NCBI GenBank assembly: GCA_955652655.1
Contig: CATPCK010000678.1
Span: forward strand, 1-6,685
DNA: 6,685 nucleotides
Direction: 5' to 3'
Source: an uncultured Ktedonobacteraceae bacterium
GTDB lineage: Bacteria > Chloroflexota > Ktedonobacteria > Ktedonobacterales > Ktedonobacteraceae
Positions 5,959-6,685 of the stretch are shown piece after piece (within the stretch, counting starts at the first letter, position 1; each line of letters opens with the position of its first letter). Below the pieces are notes generated by a model. It searched no databases. It worked only from the letters and a program-made list of their open reading frames with translations, and had not been told where the DNA came from. Made by a program: the position numbers and the translations under genes.

Positions 5959-5987
5959 AGTATACCCGTTAATGGGCTTTTTGTAAA
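5959..5987 (-). promoter_or_regulatory. Sigma-70-type promoter of the T-box/alaS transcript
   Basis: On the minus strand, -35 TTTACA (5987-5982) and -10 TATACT (5964-5959) are separated by 17 bp. Transcription should begin near 5952, about 20 bases before the base of T-box stem I. That is the expected distance for a riboswitch leader. Confidence 0.8.
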
Positions 5988-5997
5988 GTTGTATGTT

Positions 5998-6016
5998 TTT
6001 GTGCAAATTGCACAAA
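5998..6016. promoter_or_regulatory. 19-bp perfect palindrome between divergent alaS and glnA
   Basis: TTTGTGCAA-A-TTGCACAAA has perfect 9-bp arms. Its edge is 10 bp upstream of the alaS -35, centred near -55 of that promoter, and about 200 bp upstream of glnA. This fits a dimeric regulator site, activating alaS or acting on glnA. The regulator is not identifiable. The length and spacing do not match the Bacillus GlnR/TnrA box. Confidence 0.5.
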
Positions 6017-6122
6017 TTTTACATCAGCACTTTCTGACAAACTACCCATAGTAACCAATGAATATGTACCTTATCATAGTAGCAGGTAAATACAATCAGC
6101 AAGATGCTGGAAATTTTCAGAT

Positions 6123-6134
6123 TTTTGTACAAAA
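6123..6134. promoter_or_regulatory. 12-bp palindrome in the glnA upstream region
   Basis: TTTTGTACAAAA is a perfect palindrome 78 bp before the glnA ATG. With the preceding T it reads TTTTTGTACAAA, which matches TTTTTGTGCAAA at 5996-6007 in 11 of 12 bases, so both may bind the same protein. No convincing glnA promoter could be assigned. A TACAAT at 6091-6096 lacks a good -35. Confidence 0.35.
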
Positions 6135-6146
6135 TAACTAAACACC

Positions 6147-6216
6147 AGAATAGGCATGAGAAGCCAGCTATTCCAGCAAGTGGGCAGGGATAGTGCGACA
6201 AGGAGAATAGGCATGA
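6147..6216 (+). repeat. 13-bp direct repeat duplicating the glnA start region
   Basis: AGAATAGGCATGA occurs at 6147-6159 and again at 6204-6216, 57 bp apart. Both contain an ATG in the same frame with no stop between, so a 19-residue N-terminal extension is possible. Only the second copy has an upstream AAGGAG, and only it gives the normal glutamine synthetase N-terminus. Confidence 0.5.
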
Positions 6217-6685
6217 CACCGGAAGACGTATTACAATTTGCCAGGGAACGCGGCGTAAAAATGGTTGACTTCAAGTTTGTCGATGTACCGGGAACGTGGC
6301 AGCATTTCAGTGTTCCCATTCGTGAACTTGAAGAAAATACTTTCATAGAAGGGAAAGCTTTTGACGGTTCGAGCGTACGTGGTTTCCAGACCATTGACGA
6401 AAGCGACATGTTGATAATTCCTGATCCCGACACCGCGATTATGGATCCCTTCACTGCCGTACCAACACTGAGCCTGGTTTGTAATATTGCTCACCCCGGT
6501 CCCGGTATGCACAAAAAGCCATACAGTCGTGACCCTCGCTATATTGCACAGAAGGCTGAGGCATATCTCCGCTCAAGCGGCATTGCTGACACCAGTTACT
6601 TTGGACCTGAAGCAGAATTCTTCATTTTCGATAATGTACGGTTCAACTCATCAGACAATATCCAGTACGCGGAGGTAGATTCAGA
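6213..6685 (+). CDS. glnA: Glutamine synthetase type I, 5' part
   Basis: Glutamine synthetase makes glutamine from glutamate, ammonia and ATP, and is a cytoplasmic dodecamer in the type I family. The window holds 157 codons of an expected 450-475, cut off by its end. Family features seen are the N-terminal MTPEDVLQFARERGVKMVDF block, the beta-Grasp segment GKAFDGSSVRGF (48-59), ESDMLIIPDPDTAIMDPF (63-80), PYSRDPRYIAQKAEAYL and YFGPEAEFFIF, which carries the first metal-binding glutamates. ATG 6213 follows AAGGAG by 7 bases. An in-frame ATG at 6156 lacks a ribosome site. The gene diverges from the T-box/alaS unit, with about 225 bp between alaS -10 and the ATG. Whether it is the alpha or beta subtype cannot be settled because the adenylylation site lies outside the window. 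Confidence 0.95.
   Translation, partial: MTPEDVLQFARERGVKMVDFKFVDVPGTWQHFSVPIRELEENTFIEGKAFDGSSVRGFQTIDESDMLIIPDPDTAIMDPFTAVPTLSLVCNIAHPGPGMHKKPYSRDPRYIAQKAEAYLRSSGIADTSYFGPEAEFFIFDNVRFNSSDNIQYAEVDS

Noticed and set aside
5709..6051. Several 60-78-codon open frames on both strands in the 5700-6050 region
   Set aside because: They are shadows of the structured T-box leader, with no recognisable protein motif.

Overview
The window looks like chromosomal DNA of a Chloroflexota-type bacterium, most likely a Ktedonobacteria-like member. This placement is inference. It rests on a bacterial coenzyme F420 gene set in which the two halves of actinobacterial FbiB are separate genes, on a T-box riboswitch controlling an aminoacyl-tRNA synthetase, on good sigma-70-type promoters, and on intermediate GC. 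No mobile element, CRISPR array, rRNA or tRNA gene was found.

Bases 1-361 hold no gene that I can support. They contain an imperfect direct repeat, two inverted repeats, and a strong promoter (TTGCAG, 17 bp, TATAAT) just before the first gene. From 362 to 3908 there is a compact co-directional (+) operon: cofE (F420-0:glutamate ligase), an FbiB-C-terminal-like FMN reductase, cofD (2-phospho-L-lactate or enolpyruvate transferase), cofC (guanylyltransferase) and a small split-barrel flavin/F420-dependent oxidoreductase. CofC activates the three-carbon acid. CofD joins it to FO. The reductase saturates the dehydro intermediate if phosphoenolpyruvate is the precursor. CofE adds the glutamates. 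The fifth gene probably encodes a user of the cofactor. FO synthase is not in this window.

A hairpin at 3914-3951 separates the operon from a convergent (-) alaS gene. This AlaRS is only 445 residues long. It has the whole aminoacylation domain and tRNA-recognition domain, including the residues equivalent to E. coli N303 and D400 that read G3:U70. It lacks the editing and C-Ala domains, and the next gene begins too close for them to be hidden by a frameshift. Upstream of it lie a 38-codon candidate small ORF overlapping its start, a perfect 14-bp intrinsic terminator, a complete T-box leader (stem I with GAGUA/GAA loop E, F-box CCGUUA, stem III, T-box with UGGU bulge), and a near-consensus promoter (TTTACA, 17 bp, TATACT). 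The UGGU bulge fits a tRNA with discriminator A73, as in tRNA-Ala. The Ala codon GCC in the specifier loop sits one base off the usual register, which would instead read Cys UGC.

Divergent from alaS, the 5' part of a type I glutamine synthetase gene (glnA) starts at 6213 and runs off the end. The intergenic region between alaS and glnA contains a 19-bp perfect palindrome and a repeated TTTTTGTRCAAA half-site, which look like operators.

The points most worth following are the editing-less AlaRS with its own T-box, the two-register specifier, and the overlapping small ORF.
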